A stretch of DNA of 64,000 nucleotides. It comes from Alloalcanivorax gelatiniphagus. GTDB taxonomy: Bacteria; Pseudomonadota; Gammaproteobacteria; Pseudomonadales; Alcanivoracaceae. Below are positions 34,101-44,539 of this stretch, piece after piece. Under the pieces are notes generated by a model. The model ran no database searches. It saw nothing but the letters and a program-made list of their open reading frames with translations, and had not been told where the DNA came from. A program made the translations under genes and the position numbers. Location: positions 22,736 through 86,735 of the forward strand of contig NZ_VCQT01000033.1 of the NCBI RefSeq assembly GCF_005938655.1. The letters run 5' to 3'. How positions within the stretch are numbered: the first letter of the stretch is position 1; every line of letters begins with the position of its first letter.

Positions 34101-34976
34101 ATGTTCAGCGAATTTTTCCAGTTCACCTTCTCGGGGGTCACCCTGGGCGCCATCTACGCATTGGTGGCTCTCGGTTTCACCCTGATCTACAACGCCAGCC
34201 ACGTCATTAATTTTGCCCAGGGCGAATTTCTGATGATCGGCGGCATGGGCACCGTGGTCCTGATGGACGCCGGCGTGCCGATCTACTTCGCCATTCCCCT
34301 GGCCATCGCCATGTCCGGCGTGGCCGGTATCCTGCTGCACCGGCTGGCCATCGCGCCGGCGAAAAACGCCGACGTGGTGACGCTGATCATCATCACCATC
34401 GGCGCGTCGATTTTCCTGCGCGGCCTGGCCCAGGTGTTCTGGGGCAAGGAATACCACGCCCTGCCGAATTTCAGCGCCACTGAATCGATCAACCTGGGCG
34501 GCGCCATTCTGCTCACCCAGAGTCTTTGGATTCTCGGCATCGCCGCCGTGCTGGTCACCGCCCTGGGGCTGTTCTTCACCCGCACCGCCCTGGGCAAGGC
34601 GCTGCTGGCCACCTCCATGAACAAGGACGCGGCCAGCCTGATGGGCATCAAGACCGGCGCCATTCTGATGATGGCGTTCGGCATTTCCGCGGTGATCGGC
34701 GCCGCCGCCGGCGTGATCGTGGCGCCCATCACCCTGACCTCCTACGACATCGGCATCATGCTCGGCCTGAAGGGCTTTATCGCCGCCGCCATCGGCGGCC
34801 TGGGCAGCAGCACCGGCGCCATCCTCGGTGGTCTTTTGCTGGGCCTGGCCGAGGCCTATACCGCCGGCTATATCTCGTCGGATTACAAGGACGCGGTGCC
34901 GTTCGTGATCATCCTGGCGATTCTGTTTTTCCTGCCCAACGGCCTGCTGGGCAGCCGTGCCGTGGAGCGAGTGTAA
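34101..34976 (+). CDS. livH: ABC transporter permease, LivH type
   Basis: A 291-residue inner-membrane permease with about eight helices. Family text: GVTLGAIYALVALGFTLIYNA (residues 12-32), INFAQGEFLMIGG and GLKGFIAAAIGGLGS near 220. It pairs with the next gene. The stop overlaps the livM start (TAATG). Confidence 0.93.
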   Translation: MFSEFFQFTFSGVTLGAIYALVALGFTLIYNASHVINFAQGEFLMIGGMGTVVLMDAGVPIYFAIPLAIAMSGVAGILLHRLAIAPAKNADVVTLIIITIGASIFLRGLAQVFWGKEYHALPNFSATESINLGGAILLTQSLWILGIAAVLVTALGLFFTRTALGKALLATSMNKDAASLMGIKTGAILMMAFGISAVIGAAAGVIVAPITLTSYDIGIMLGLKGFIAAAIGGLGSSTGAILGGLLLGLAEAYTAGYISSDYKDAVPFVIILAILFFLPNGLLGSRAVERV

Positions 34977-35982
34977 TGAGCGAAGCGATTCCGCAAAGCC
35001 CGCCCCGGGTCCGGGCCACCGCCAAATGGCCGGGGCTGACGGTGCTAGCGGTGGTGCTGCTGGTGCTGCCGTTTCTGGCCGGCAACGACTACCACTACGA
35101 CCTGATGATCAAGATCGCGCTCACCGCCGGCGTGGCGGTGGGGCTGAACCTGCTGGTGGGCTACGCCGGCCAGATCAGCCTGGGTCACGCGGCCTTCTAC
35201 GCCGCCGGCGCCTATGGCAGCGCGCTGCTGGTGAGCCACTACGAAATCACCCCGGTGCCGGCCATGCTGCTGGCCGCCGTGGGCGTGGCGGTGCTGGCCT
35301 GGCTGGTGGGCCGGCCGATTCTGCACTTGAAGGGGCACTATCTGTCCATGGCCACCCTGGGCCTGGGCGTGATCGCCGCCATTGTCATCAACAACGAAGA
35401 CCAGCTCACCGGCGGGCCGGACGGCCTGACCGTGGCGCCGCTCAGCGTGTTCGGCCATGAGCTGAGCGTGTTCGGCAGCTACCAGCTGTTCGGCCTGACC
35501 ATCTCCGGCACCCAGGTGTGGTACGGCATCGCCGCCGGCTTCCTGTTTTTGTCGGTGGTGTTCGCGCTGAACCTGATCGATTCGCCGTTGGGCCGCGCCC
35601 TGCGTGCGCTGCACGGCTCGGAAATCGCCGCCCAGGTGGCCGGCGTGGACACCGCCAAATTCAAGCTGCGGGTGTTCGTGATCTCCGCCGTCTACGCCAG
35701 CCTGGCGGGCAGCCTGTACGGCTACTACGGCGGCTTTATCACGCCCAACATCGCCTCGTTCACCCACTCCATCGAGCTGATCACCATCGTCGTGCTGGGC
35801 GGCATGGCCTCCACCTACGGGGTGATTCTGGGCGCCGTGATCCTGCTGCTGATTCCCCAGTTCCTGACCGGCTTTCAAGAGCTGGAAATGGTGCTGTTCG
35901 GCGCCATTCTGATGGCGGTGATGATCTTCATGCCGCGCGGCCTGGTACCGACCCTGGCGCGCCGCTTCCAGAAGGAGGCCCC

Positions 35983-35986
<4 letters not shown>
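34976..35986 (+). CDS. livM: ABC transporter permease, LivM type
   Basis: A 336-residue permease. The signature LNLLVGYAGQISLGHAAFYAAGAYG is seen near residues 57-81, and the EAA-like cytoplasmic loop near SPLGRALRALHGSEIAAQVAG around 202-222. Start and stop overlap those of livH and livG, so the complex is translated as a unit. Confidence 0.93.
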
Positions 35987-36764
<778 letters not shown>

Positions 36765-36768
<4 letters not shown>

Positions 36769-37601
36769 ACGCCACCCTCTCCACGCCCACTACCCCGCGC
36801 GGCGAGCAACGGGCCGCCGCTTTCAATGACGGCGGCGCCTCGCCGGGGGACCGGGCCGACGGCAGCGCCGGCCCCATGGCCGGCAGCGGCACGCCGCTGC
36901 TGGACCTGAAAGGTATCCGCACCGGCTATGGCCGCATCGAGGCCCTGCACGGCCTGGACGTGGCCATCCACCCCGGCGAAACCGTGGCCCTGGTGGGCGC
37001 CAACGGCGCCGGCAAGTCCACCCTGCTGAAGGTGATCTCCGGCCTGCAACCGCTCACCGCCGGCACCGTCACCTTCGACGGCGAGGACCTGAACCGGCGC
37101 AAGGCCGCCGACCGGGTGCACCGGGGCATCATCCAGGTGCCGGAAGGCCGCCAGGTGTTCGCCGGCCTGTCGGTGGAAGACAACCTGATGCTGGGCGCCT
37201 TCAGCCGGCGCCGGGACAAGGACGTGGCCGACAACCTGGAAGCCATGTACCAGCGCTTTCCGATTCTCAAGGAAAAGCGCCGCCTGCACGCCGGCAATTT
37301 GTCCGGCGGCCAGCAGCAGATGCTGGCCATGGGGCGCGCCCTGATGGCCAAACCGCGCCTGCTGCTGCTGGATGAGCCGAGCATGGGTCTGGCGCCGCTG
37401 ATCATCGAGGAAATCTTCGGCATCATCACCGAGCTGAAGCGCGAGGGCATCACCATCTTCGTGGTCGAGCAGAACGCCTCCGAGGCCCTGGCCATCGCCG
37501 ACCGCGGCTATGTGCTGGAGACCGGCGACATCGTCGCCACCGGCAGCGGCGAAACACTGCTCAACGACGACAGCGTCAAAGCCGCCTACCTGGGCGGCTG
37601 A
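36765..37601 (+). CDS. livF: ABC transporter ATP-binding protein, LivF type, with N-terminal extension
   Basis: A 278-residue ATPase. Walker A GANGAGKSTLL near residue 78, signature LSGGQQQMLAMGRAL near 178 and Walker B LLLLDEPSMGLAP near 200. The first ~42 residues (polar, Gly/Ala/Asp-rich) precede the normal LivF start at LLDLKGI and are not part of the family; the ATGA overlap with livG supports the long start. It completes the transporter. Confidence 0.92.
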
Positions 37602-37620
37602 CCCCGCGCCCCTCGATTAT

Positions 37621-37657
37621 TGTAGGAGCGGCTTCAGCCGCGATAGCCGCTCCTATA
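37621..37657. repeat. REP-like palindrome with truncated partner
   Basis: TGTAGGAGCGGCTTCAGCCG followed by CGAT is a full REP unit. It is followed directly by AGCCGCTCCTATA, a shortened inverted copy lacking its own inner arm. Located after livF, before the convergent lipoprotein gene. Confidence 0.85.
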
Positions 37658-37676
37658 AAGTCATACCCGCACCCGC

Positions 37677-39980
37677 TTATCGCCTCCCATCAAGGTCCCA
37701 GGTCTTTTCCTCGGTGACCGGCCCCGGCTGCCATTGCTGGACGGTGGCCGGGACGCCGGCGATGCGCAGGTAGCGCCCGTCCACCAGGAAGTCACCCAAC
37801 CGACCGCTGCTCAAATGCCGCTCCCAGTAATGGTCATAGCGCGGCGGCAGCAGGCCCAGTGCCTGGCCGTTATCGTCGAGGAACCGGTAGCGCCCCAGAA
37901 ACACCGGCATCGGAGTGGCCGGGTCCGGCGCTTCGCCGGTCAGTGCCCGCACGTCCACCAGCCAGGGCCGTTCACCGAGCCCATGGTCCGCGTCCCGCCA
38001 TTGCCCCTGGCGGCAGCTCAAGCCAAAGGTCACCGCGCCGTCTTCGTTGGCCGGACCTCCGTCGGCGGACAATAGCCGCCACACCAGCAACGCCGGCAGT
38101 TGCCGGTCGGCGCCGGGGCGGGTGGGTCGCTTGTGTTCGATCACCCGCCAGCGCGGCGCCTCGCCGTCGCCTTCCACCTCGGCGGAAAGCTGGCAGCGGC
38201 CACTTTGTTCACGGCTCAGGCGCAGCACCGGCGCGCCGGTGTCCATGGCCCGGGGCGTCAGATCCCCGTCGTCCTGAATCAGCGGCATTTCCTCTTCCCG
38301 GGCGAATTTATCGTCGGCAACCAGCGGAATACGCACGCCCGGGGGCACGTCCACGGCGTTGTAGTGATCCGCCTTGCTGAGAAAACGCAGTTCCTTCTCG
38401 AAGGCCGGCTGGTCGGCGAAGGCCATCACCTGGACACGCAGGGTGTCGAGCCCGTCGGCCAGGCGCAGGCGCAGAAGACGCGCGCCGCCGTTGCCGAGCA
38501 GGGTCTGGAACAAATGGGCCTCGCCGGGGCGCCGCCAGTCCGGGCCGCTGGTGTCGGGCTTCGCGGGCAGGGTCTTGGCGCCCTCTTTCACAACGAGCTG
38601 GCTGAGATAATGCCCCGGGCCGCTGATCAGCAGCTCCGCACGCCGCCGGTCGAGAACCCGCAAGCGGACCTGGATGCCGTCCTCGGTGCGCGCCTCGCTG
38701 ACCTTGCCCGGCGCCGGCACCGGCAGGGCCAGTTCCTTCACCGGCCCGGGCGGGTAGTAGCGGGCGGTGGCGGCGGCGCCGCGCACCTGCTCCAGGCGCT
38801 CGCCCACGCCTTCCAGGCCCAGGGGCAGCAGGCGGACCTTGGTTTCCAGGCTGCCTTTGAAGGTCTGCACGGTGGTGTTCGGCAGGGCGCCGGCGAACTG
38901 CAGATCCAGGGGCTCGCCGTCCCCATCCAGAACCACCGGGTCCTGGAACACCAGCCGGCCAAACCGGTCCCGGGCGTCCCGCCAGAGCGGGTGGTCGTAG
39001 AACAGCTCCATGCCCCAGGCGGTTTCCGCCTTGAAGGCGCCGATGGGCGAGCCGAACACCTGCTCCTCGGTGAGCGGCGGCGCCTCACCGACTTCGGCAC
39101 GGGCCACCAGATCGTCGGTGCCACCGGCCACGGTGGCGGCAGCCAGGTACGGGCTCGGCGCCATCCGGGTCCAGGGCACCTTGCCATGGGCCTCACCGTA
39201 TTGCCGATGGAGGACGCCGGCCTCCCAGTCGTCGGGGACCAGCGCCAGCAGTTGCCGCACCGGTTCTTCGCGCCCCATGGAATCCTGGCTTTCGTAGACC
39301 ACCGCCAGGCGCTCCACCCAGCCGCTGTCGCGCTCCACCACCAGCACCCCGGACAGGTGCTCGCCGTCCCGGCCTTCGCGCAGGGTGGCGAACACCCGCT
39401 GGTCGGTAACCGCCACCACCTTGGCGCGCAGGGGCGGCAGCCCCACCACCTGGTCCAGGCGGCGCTCGGCGCCGGGCTCCGCCGGCAGGCCGGCGATCAA
39501 CCCGGGAGCCGGGAACTGGCGCGGCAGCAGCCGGCCCAGGTCGTCGTCCTGCTCGGCCAGGGCGGCCAATGCCTGGCCGTCCAGGGCCCGCGCCCAGGTC
39601 GCGCCGTCGTCTTCCCCGGTACCGTCGCCGAGCCGGAAGCCTCCGCGCAACACGGCGGCCAGGGCCGGCGCCCGATCACCGGTCCAGGCGCTGCAATAAG
39701 TGCGGCTTTTGCGCTGGCCGCTGACACACAGGTTGAGCGGCGTGAGACGCAGGTCGCCGTCGTCTTCCATGCGGTAGCGCACCAGGCCCTCGGACTCGAT
39801 CACCACATCATTGCGGGTGGTGCCGCTGGGCATCTGGAATTCGGCGCGGGTATAGAGCCGGTAGCCGCGCTGGTCGCCGGGCTCGGGATCGAAGGTGACG
39901 GTGTCCTGGAGCAGCTGGCAACCGCTCAGGGCGAACAGGGCAACGCACAGGGATAGCAGAGGCAAAGCGAGGCGGGTCAT
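37677..39980 (-). CDS. Large predicted outer-membrane lipoprotein, unknown function
   Basis: A 767-residue protein. The start at MTRLALPLL is set by AAGGAG 4 bp upstream and gives a lipoprotein signal with lipobox LSGC (Cys21). The rest has no membrane helix, is rich in short alternating hydrophobic segments suggesting beta structure, and contains no motif I recognise. It stands alone between the ABC operon (convergent) and the LysR/pyc genes. Codon use resembles the neighbours, so it seems to be resident. Confidence 0.75.
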   Translation of the reverse strand: MTRLALPLLSLCVALFALSGCQLLQDTVTFDPEPGDQRGYRLYTRAEFQMPSGTTRNDVVIESEGLVRYRMEDDGDLRLTPLNLCVSGQRKSRTYCSAWTGDRAPALAAVLRGGFRLGDGTGEDDGATWARALDGQALAALAEQDDDLGRLLPRQFPAPGLIAGLPAEPGAERRLDQVVGLPPLRAKVVAVTDQRVFATLREGRDGEHLSGVLVVERDSGWVERLAVVYESQDSMGREEPVRQLLALVPDDWEAGVLHRQYGEAHGKVPWTRMAPSPYLAAATVAGGTDDLVARAEVGEAPPLTEEQVFGSPIGAFKAETAWGMELFYDHPLWRDARDRFGRLVFQDPVVLDGDGEPLDLQFAGALPNTTVQTFKGSLETKVRLLPLGLEGVGERLEQVRGAAATARYYPPGPVKELALPVPAPGKVSEARTEDGIQVRLRVLDRRRAELLISGPGHYLSQLVVKEGAKTLPAKPDTSGPDWRRPGEAHLFQTLLGNGGARLLRLRLADGLDTLRVQVMAFADQPAFEKELRFLSKADHYNAVDVPPGVRIPLVADDKFAREEEMPLIQDDGDLTPRAMDTGAPVLRLSREQSGRCQLSAEVEGDGEAPRWRVIEHKRPTRPGADRQLPALLVWRLLSADGGPANEDGAVTFGLSCRQGQWRDADHGLGERPWLVDVRALTGEAPDPATPMPVFLGRYRFLDDNGQALGLLPPRYDHYWERHLSSGRLGDFLVDGRYLRIAGVPATVQQWQPGPVTEEKTWDLDGRR

Positions 39981-40068
39981 GGGGCTCCTTGATGGGGGCA
40001 CGATGTGGGCGCCGCCTTACCCTAACCGCTCCGCGAAGAAAATGCAGGACCCGGTTCGCGCCAGGCTC

Positions 40069-40968
40069 TCAGACCCGGATGAGGGCCTGGAGGAAGGCGT
40101 CCGCCACCGGCGTCAGTTGCCGCGCGCGCGGATGCACCACGCACCAGGAGCGCTTCAGGGGCAGGCCCTCCACTATCAGTGTTACCAGCCGGCCGGCGTC
40201 CAGGTCGTCGGCGCAGGCTTCCCGGGGCAGCACCGCCAGCCCCAGGCCGGCGCGCACGCCGGCCTTGATCGCCTCCATGGAGCCCAGCTGCTGGCAGCGG
40301 CGCGGGCGCAACCCACGGCTTTGGTACAGGGACTCGAACACTCGGCGGCTGCCGGAGCCGGGCTCCCGAACCAGCAACGGGAAATCCAGAAAACGGTTCA
40401 GGGACACGTCCCCCACCTTCTCCAGCGGATGCCCCGGCGGCGCCACCGCCACCAGCCGGTTTTGCCGGAACGGCACGAAATTCAGGCGCCGGTCGTCGGG
40501 CACCAGGCCCATGATGGTCAGGTCATGGCGGTCCTCGCGCAGGCTTTTCAGCGCTTCGCCGTGGTTCATGACCCGCATCCGCACCTCCACCTCCGGGTGC
40601 TGCTGGCAAAAGGCCGTGATCTGCCCGGGCATGAAGTACTGGGCGCTGGTCTCCACCGCCAGGGTCAGGGTGCCCTGCATCACCCCGCGCAGTTCCGCCA
40701 GCTCCATTTCCGCCTGCCCCAGGCGCTGCATCAGGTCCTGGCCGGCCCGGCGCATGGCCTGGCCCGCCGGGGTCAGCGACAACCGCCGGCCCACGTAATC
40801 GAACAGGGGTTCGCCGATCAGATCTTCCAGATTGCGCACCTGGGCACTCACCGCCGGCTGGGTGAGGGCCAGCTCCTCGGCGGCGCGGGAATAGCTCTCC
40901 TGCTGGCACACGGTCAGAAAAATATGCAGCTGGCGCAGGGTCAGACGGCTGAGGTAGGCGGTGCTCAT
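40069..40968 (-). CDS. LysR-family regulator, probably of pyruvate carboxylase
   Basis: A 299-residue LysR protein. The N-terminal helix-turn-helix is seen in RLTLRQLHIFLTVCQQESYS then RAAEELALTQPAVSAQVRNLE, near residues 8-49; the C-terminal two-thirds is the effector-binding domain (VREPGSGSRRVFE near 190). It is divergent from pycA-pycB, the arrangement seen in Pseudomonas, where the regulator is called PycR. CbbR-like regulators are its nearest general type. Confidence 0.88.
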   Translation of the reverse strand: MSTAYLSRLTLRQLHIFLTVCQQESYSRAAEELALTQPAVSAQVRNLEDLIGEPLFDYVGRRLSLTPAGQAMRRAGQDLMQRLGQAEMELAELRGVMQGTLTLAVETSAQYFMPGQITAFCQQHPEVEVRMRVMNHGEALKSLREDRHDLTIMGLVPDDRRLNFVPFRQNRLVAVAPPGHPLEKVGDVSLNRFLDFPLLVREPGSGSRRVFESLYQSRGLRPRRCQQLGSMEAIKAGVRAGLGLAVLPREACADDLDAGRLVTLIVEGLPLKRSWCVVHPRARQLTPVADAFLQALIRV

Positions 40969-40993
40969 AGGGTCAATAAATCATGGCCAGGGA

Positions 40994-41009
40994 GTAAGCG
41001 AGTGCTTAC
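40994..41009. promoter_or_regulatory. Candidate LysR-regulator operator, GTAAGC-GAGT-GCTTAC
   Basis: A perfect 6-bp inverted repeat with a 4-nt spacer, located in the LysR/pycA intergenic region 26 bp from the lysR start. The size and T..A symmetry resemble LysR-type sites. Confidence 0.5.
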
Positions 41010-41119
41010 ATATAAGTAATTAATTATGTTGCCTCATAGTAATATCAATTTCTTTATCCCGCCATTTTCCCGCTACCGTGCCTCCACTGACGCCCCCAGG
41101 GGCTCTCGGGAGACGCAGC

Positions 41120-42538
41120 ATGCCGATAAAAAAAATCCTTATCGCCAACCGGGGCGAGATCGCGGTGCGCATCGTGCGCGCCTGCGCCGAACTGGGCATC
41201 CGCTCGGTGGCGGTGTTCACCGAACCGGACCGCTACGCGCTGCACGTGAAGCGCGCCGATGAAGCCTACAGCCTGGGCGACGACCCGCTGGCCGGCTATC
41301 TGAACCCGCACCATATCGTCAATATGGCGGTGCAGACCGGCTGCGACGCCCTGCACCCGGGCTATGGCTTTCTGTCCGAGAACGCGGAGCTGGCCGAGAT
41401 CTGCGCCCAACGCGGTATCACCTTTATCGGCCCCTCGGCGGAGGTGATCCGCCGCATGGGCGACAAGACCCGCGCCCGCCAGGCGATGATCGACGCCGGC
41501 GTACCGGTGACACCGGGCTCGGAAAACAACCTGAGCGGCCTGGACCAGGCCCGCCGGGAAGCGCAACGGGTGGGCTACCCGGTGATGCTCAAGGCCACCT
41601 CCGGTGGCGGCGGCCGGGGCATCCGCCGTTGCGATAACGAGGAAGAGCTGGCGCGCAACTTCGAGCGGGTGGTCTCGGAGGCCACCAAGGCGTTCGGCAG
41701 CGCCGATGTGTTTCTGGAAAAATGCATCGTCGACCCGCGCCATATCGAAGTGCAGATCCTGGCCGACGACCACGGCAATACCATCCATCTGTTCGAGCGC
41801 GACTGCTCGATCCAGCGGCGTAATCAAAAGCTGATCGAGATCGCCCCGTCCCCGCAGCTCACCCCGGAGCAACGCACCTATGTGGGCGACCTGGCGGTGC
41901 GTGCCGCCGAGGCGGTGGGCTACACCAACGCCGGCACCGTGGAGTTCCTGTTCACCGGCAACCAAGTGTACTTCATGGAAATGAACACCCGGGTGCAGGT
42001 GGAGCACACCATCACCGAGCAGATCACCGGAGTGGACATCGTGCGCGAACAGATCCGCATCGCCGCCGGCGACCCGCTGGCCTACCGGCAAAGCGATATC
42101 CGCCACCAGGGTTTCGCGCTGCAGTTCCGCATCAACGCGGAAGACCCGAAAAACAATTTCCTGCCCAGCTTCGGCCGCATCAGCCGCTACTACGCACCGG
42201 GAGGCCCGGGGGTACGGGTGGATACCGCCATCTACACCGGCTACACCATTCCGCCCTACTTCGACTCCATGTGCCTGAAGCTGATCGCCTGGAGCCTGAC
42301 CTGGGAGGACGCCCTGGAACGGGCCAAGCGCGCCATCAACGACATGCGCCTGCAAGGGGTGAAAACCACCGCCCCCTATTACCTGAAGATTCTCGACGAC
42401 CCGGGTTTCCGGAGTGGCCAGTTCGACACCGGCTATGTGGACGCCCACCCGGAGCTGCTCGACTACTCCGAGAAGACCAAACCCGAAGAAATCGCGCTGG
42501 CCATCGCCACGGCAATCGCTGCTCACACCGGGCTTTAA
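41120..42538 (+). CDS. pycA: Pyruvate carboxylase subunit A (biotin carboxylase)
   Basis: A 472-residue ATP-grasp enzyme that carboxylates biotin. The start is at MPIKKILIANRGEIAVRIVR, with an upstream GGGAG. It shows HPGYGFLSENAELAE, the glycine-rich ATP loop KATSGGGGRGIR near residue 160, EKCIVDPRHIEVQILAD, and EMNTRVQVEHTITEQITG near 287. There is no biotinyl domain; that lies in subunit B. AccC is the main look-alike, but the adjacent carboxyltransferase-biotin subunit and LysR gene identify pyruvate carboxylase. Confidence 0.93.
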   Translation: MPIKKILIANRGEIAVRIVRACAELGIRSVAVFTEPDRYALHVKRADEAYSLGDDPLAGYLNPHHIVNMAVQTGCDALHPGYGFLSENAELAEICAQRGITFIGPSAEVIRRMGDKTRARQAMIDAGVPVTPGSENNLSGLDQARREAQRVGYPVMLKATSGGGGRGIRRCDNEEELARNFERVVSEATKAFGSADVFLEKCIVDPRHIEVQILADDHGNTIHLFERDCSIQRRNQKLIEIAPSPQLTPEQRTYVGDLAVRAAEAVGYTNAGTVEFLFTGNQVYFMEMNTRVQVEHTITEQITGVDIVREQIRIAAGDPLAYRQSDIRHQGFALQFRINAEDPKNNFLPSFGRISRYYAPGGPGVRVDTAIYTGYTIPPYFDSMCLKLIAWSLTWEDALERAKRAINDMRLQGVKTTAPYYLKILDDPGFRSGQFDTGYVDAHPELLDYSEKTKPEEIALAIATAIAAHTGL

Positions 42539-42554
42539 GCGCAGGAGAACCGCC

Positions 42555-44369
42555 ATGAACGCGAACAAAAGCAGAAAAATCGAAATTACCGACGTGGCCC
42601 TGCGCGACGGCCATCAGTCCCTGATCGCCACCCGCCTGCGCACCGAGGACATGCTGCCGATCTGCGAGCAGCTCGACGCGGTGGGCTTCTGGTCCCTGGA
42701 AGTGTGGGGCGGTGCCACCTTCGACGCCTGCGTGCGCTTCCTCAAGGAAGATCCTTGGGAGCGGCTGCGCCAGCTGCGCGACGCCCTGCCCAACAGCCGC
42801 CTGCAAATGCTGCTGCGCGGCCAGAACCTGCTCGGCTACCGCCATTACGGCGATGACGTGGTGGACGCCTTCGTGGAGCGCGCCGCCGAAAACGGCATCG
42901 ACGTGTTCCGCGTGTTCGACGCCATGAACGACCCGCGCAACCTGGAAACCGCCCTGCGCGCGGTGAAAGCCAACGGCAAGCACGCCCAGGGCACGCTCTG
43001 CTACACCACCGGCCCGGTGCACACCCCGGAGCGTTTCGTGGCCCTGGCCAGACAGCTGGCGGACATGGGTAGCGATTCAATTGCCATCAAGGATATGGCC
43101 GGCCTGCTCACCCCCTACGCCACCGGCGAGCTGGTGGCGGCCTTGAAGGACGCCGTGGACCTGCCGCTGTTTTTGCACTCGCACAGCACCTCCGGGCTGG
43201 CCACCATGTGCCAGCTGAAGGCCATCGAAAACGGCGTGGACCATATCGATACCGCCATGTCGCCGTTCGCCGGCGGCACCAGCCACCCGGCCACGGAATC
43301 CATGGTCGCCGCCCTGAAGGGCACGCCCTGGGACACCGGTCTTGATCTGGAAAAACTGCAGCCCATCGCGGACTACCTCCGCGAAGTGCGCAAGAAGTAC
43401 CACCAGTTCGAAAGCGACTACACCGGCGAGGACATCGGCGTGCAGGTGAACCAGGTGCCCGGCGGCATGATGTCGAACCTGGCCAACCAGCTGAAGGAAC
43501 AGGGCGCCCTGGACAAGATCGACCAGGTGTTCGCGGAAATACCCCGGGTGCGCCAGGATCTGGGCTACCCGCCGCTGGTCACGCCCACCTCGCAGATCGT
43601 CGGCACCCAGGCGGTGATGAACGTGCTCGCCGGCGAGCGCTACAAGACCATCACCAACGAGGTGAAGCGCTACCTGCTGGGCCACTACGGCGCCGCCCCG
43701 GCCAAGGTGGACGCCAGCCTGCAGCAGCGCGCGGTGGGTAACGAAGAGGTGATTGACGGGCGTCCCGCCGACCTGCTGCCCCGGGAACTGAACAAGCTGC
43801 GCGACGACATCGGCGAGCTGGCGGGTAACGAAGAAGACGTGCTCACCTTCGCCATGTTTCCGGATATCGGCCGCGCCTTCCTGGAAGAGCGCGCCGCCGG
43901 CACGCTGAAACCTGAGCCCCTGCTGCCGGCGGACAGCATCCAGGGTGGCGGCGCCGAGGTCAGCGGCCAGCCCACCGAATTCATGATCGATGTGCACGGC
44001 GAAACCTACCAGGTGGCGATCACCGGCGTGGGCCTGAAGGGCAGCGACAAACGCCGCTTCTTCCTGACCCTGGACGGCATGCCCGAGGAAGTGATCTTCG
44101 AACCACTCAACGCCTACCAGAAAGGTGAAGGCGGCGGCCGCAAGCAGGCCGGCGGCCCCGGCGACGTGACCACCAACATGCCCGGCAACATCGTCGATGT
44201 GCTGGTCGCCGAAGGCGACGAAGTGAAAGCCGGCCAGCCGGTACTGGTGATCGAAGCAATGAAAATGGAGTCCGAGGTGCAGGCCCCCAGCGGCGGCACC
44301 GTGCAGGGGATCTTCGTGGCCAAGGGCGACCGGGTGACGCCGGGGGAAGTATTGATCGAAGTGCGCTGA
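42555..44369 (+). CDS. pycB: Pyruvate carboxylase subunit B (carboxyltransferase plus biotinyl domain)
   Basis: A 604-residue protein that transfers CO2 from biotin to pyruvate, giving oxaloacetate. The HMGL-like TIM barrel starts at ITDVALRDGHQSLIATRLRT (residue 10), with the metal aspartate and HSHSTSGLA near 205. The conserved PYC/OADA domain follows (GVQVNQVPGGMMSNL near 296), and the C-terminal lipoyl/biotinyl domain has VIEAMKMES near 570. OadA of the sodium-pump decarboxylase is homologous, but no oadB or oadG is nearby. GGAGAA precedes the ATG, 16 bp after pycA. Confidence 0.94.
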   Translation: MNANKSRKIEITDVALRDGHQSLIATRLRTEDMLPICEQLDAVGFWSLEVWGGATFDACVRFLKEDPWERLRQLRDALPNSRLQMLLRGQNLLGYRHYGDDVVDAFVERAAENGIDVFRVFDAMNDPRNLETALRAVKANGKHAQGTLCYTTGPVHTPERFVALARQLADMGSDSIAIKDMAGLLTPYATGELVAALKDAVDLPLFLHSHSTSGLATMCQLKAIENGVDHIDTAMSPFAGGTSHPATESMVAALKGTPWDTGLDLEKLQPIADYLREVRKKYHQFESDYTGEDIGVQVNQVPGGMMSNLANQLKEQGALDKIDQVFAEIPRVRQDLGYPPLVTPTSQIVGTQAVMNVLAGERYKTITNEVKRYLLGHYGAAPAKVDASLQQRAVGNEEVIDGRPADLLPRELNKLRDDIGELAGNEEDVLTFAMFPDIGRAFLEERAAGTLKPEPLLPADSIQGGGAEVSGQPTEFMIDVHGETYQVAITGVGLKGSDKRRFFLTLDGMPEEVIFEPLNAYQKGEGGGRKQAGGPGDVTTNMPGNIVDVLVAEGDEVKAGQPVLVIEAMKMESEVQAPSGGTVQGIFVAKGDRVTPGEVLIEVR

Positions 44370-44397
44370 TTTTTCCCGTTACGGGGTTCCACTTCAC

Positions 44398-44434
44398 CGC
44401 CGCGACGTTGCCTTAACCGTCGCGGCGTTTTTTT
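44398..44434 (+). terminator. Strong rho-independent terminator after pycB
   Basis: CGCCGCGACG (44398-44407) pairs perfectly with CGTCGCGGCG (44418-44427) across a 10-nt loop, followed by seven T residues. Confidence 0.95.
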
Positions 44435-44445
44435 CCCAAAAAAGA

Positions 44446-44524
44446 TAGGAGCGACTGGGCGGCATTCCGCTTCAGTCGCGATCAACGGTGGTGCCACCCT
44501 GCATCGCGACTGAAGTCGCTCCTA
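44446..44524. repeat. REPIN-like pair with a 15-nt interruption in one arm
   Basis: The left unit TAGGAGCGACT / TCAGTCGCGAT is split by GGGCGGCATTCCGCT (44457-44471) exactly at the palindrome centre. The right unit, ATCGCGACTGAAGTCGCTCC from 44503, is intact. Same family as the other three sites. Confidence 0.88.
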
Positions 44525-44539
44525 CCTTGCTAGCGCTTT

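Noticed and set aside
41120..44369. Oxaloacetate decarboxylase sodium pump (OadA) or acetyl-CoA carboxylase
   Set aside because: There is no oadB/oadG or accB, and a biotin carboxylase plus carboxyltransferase-biotinyl pair with divergent LysR is the pyruvate carboxylase arrangement.
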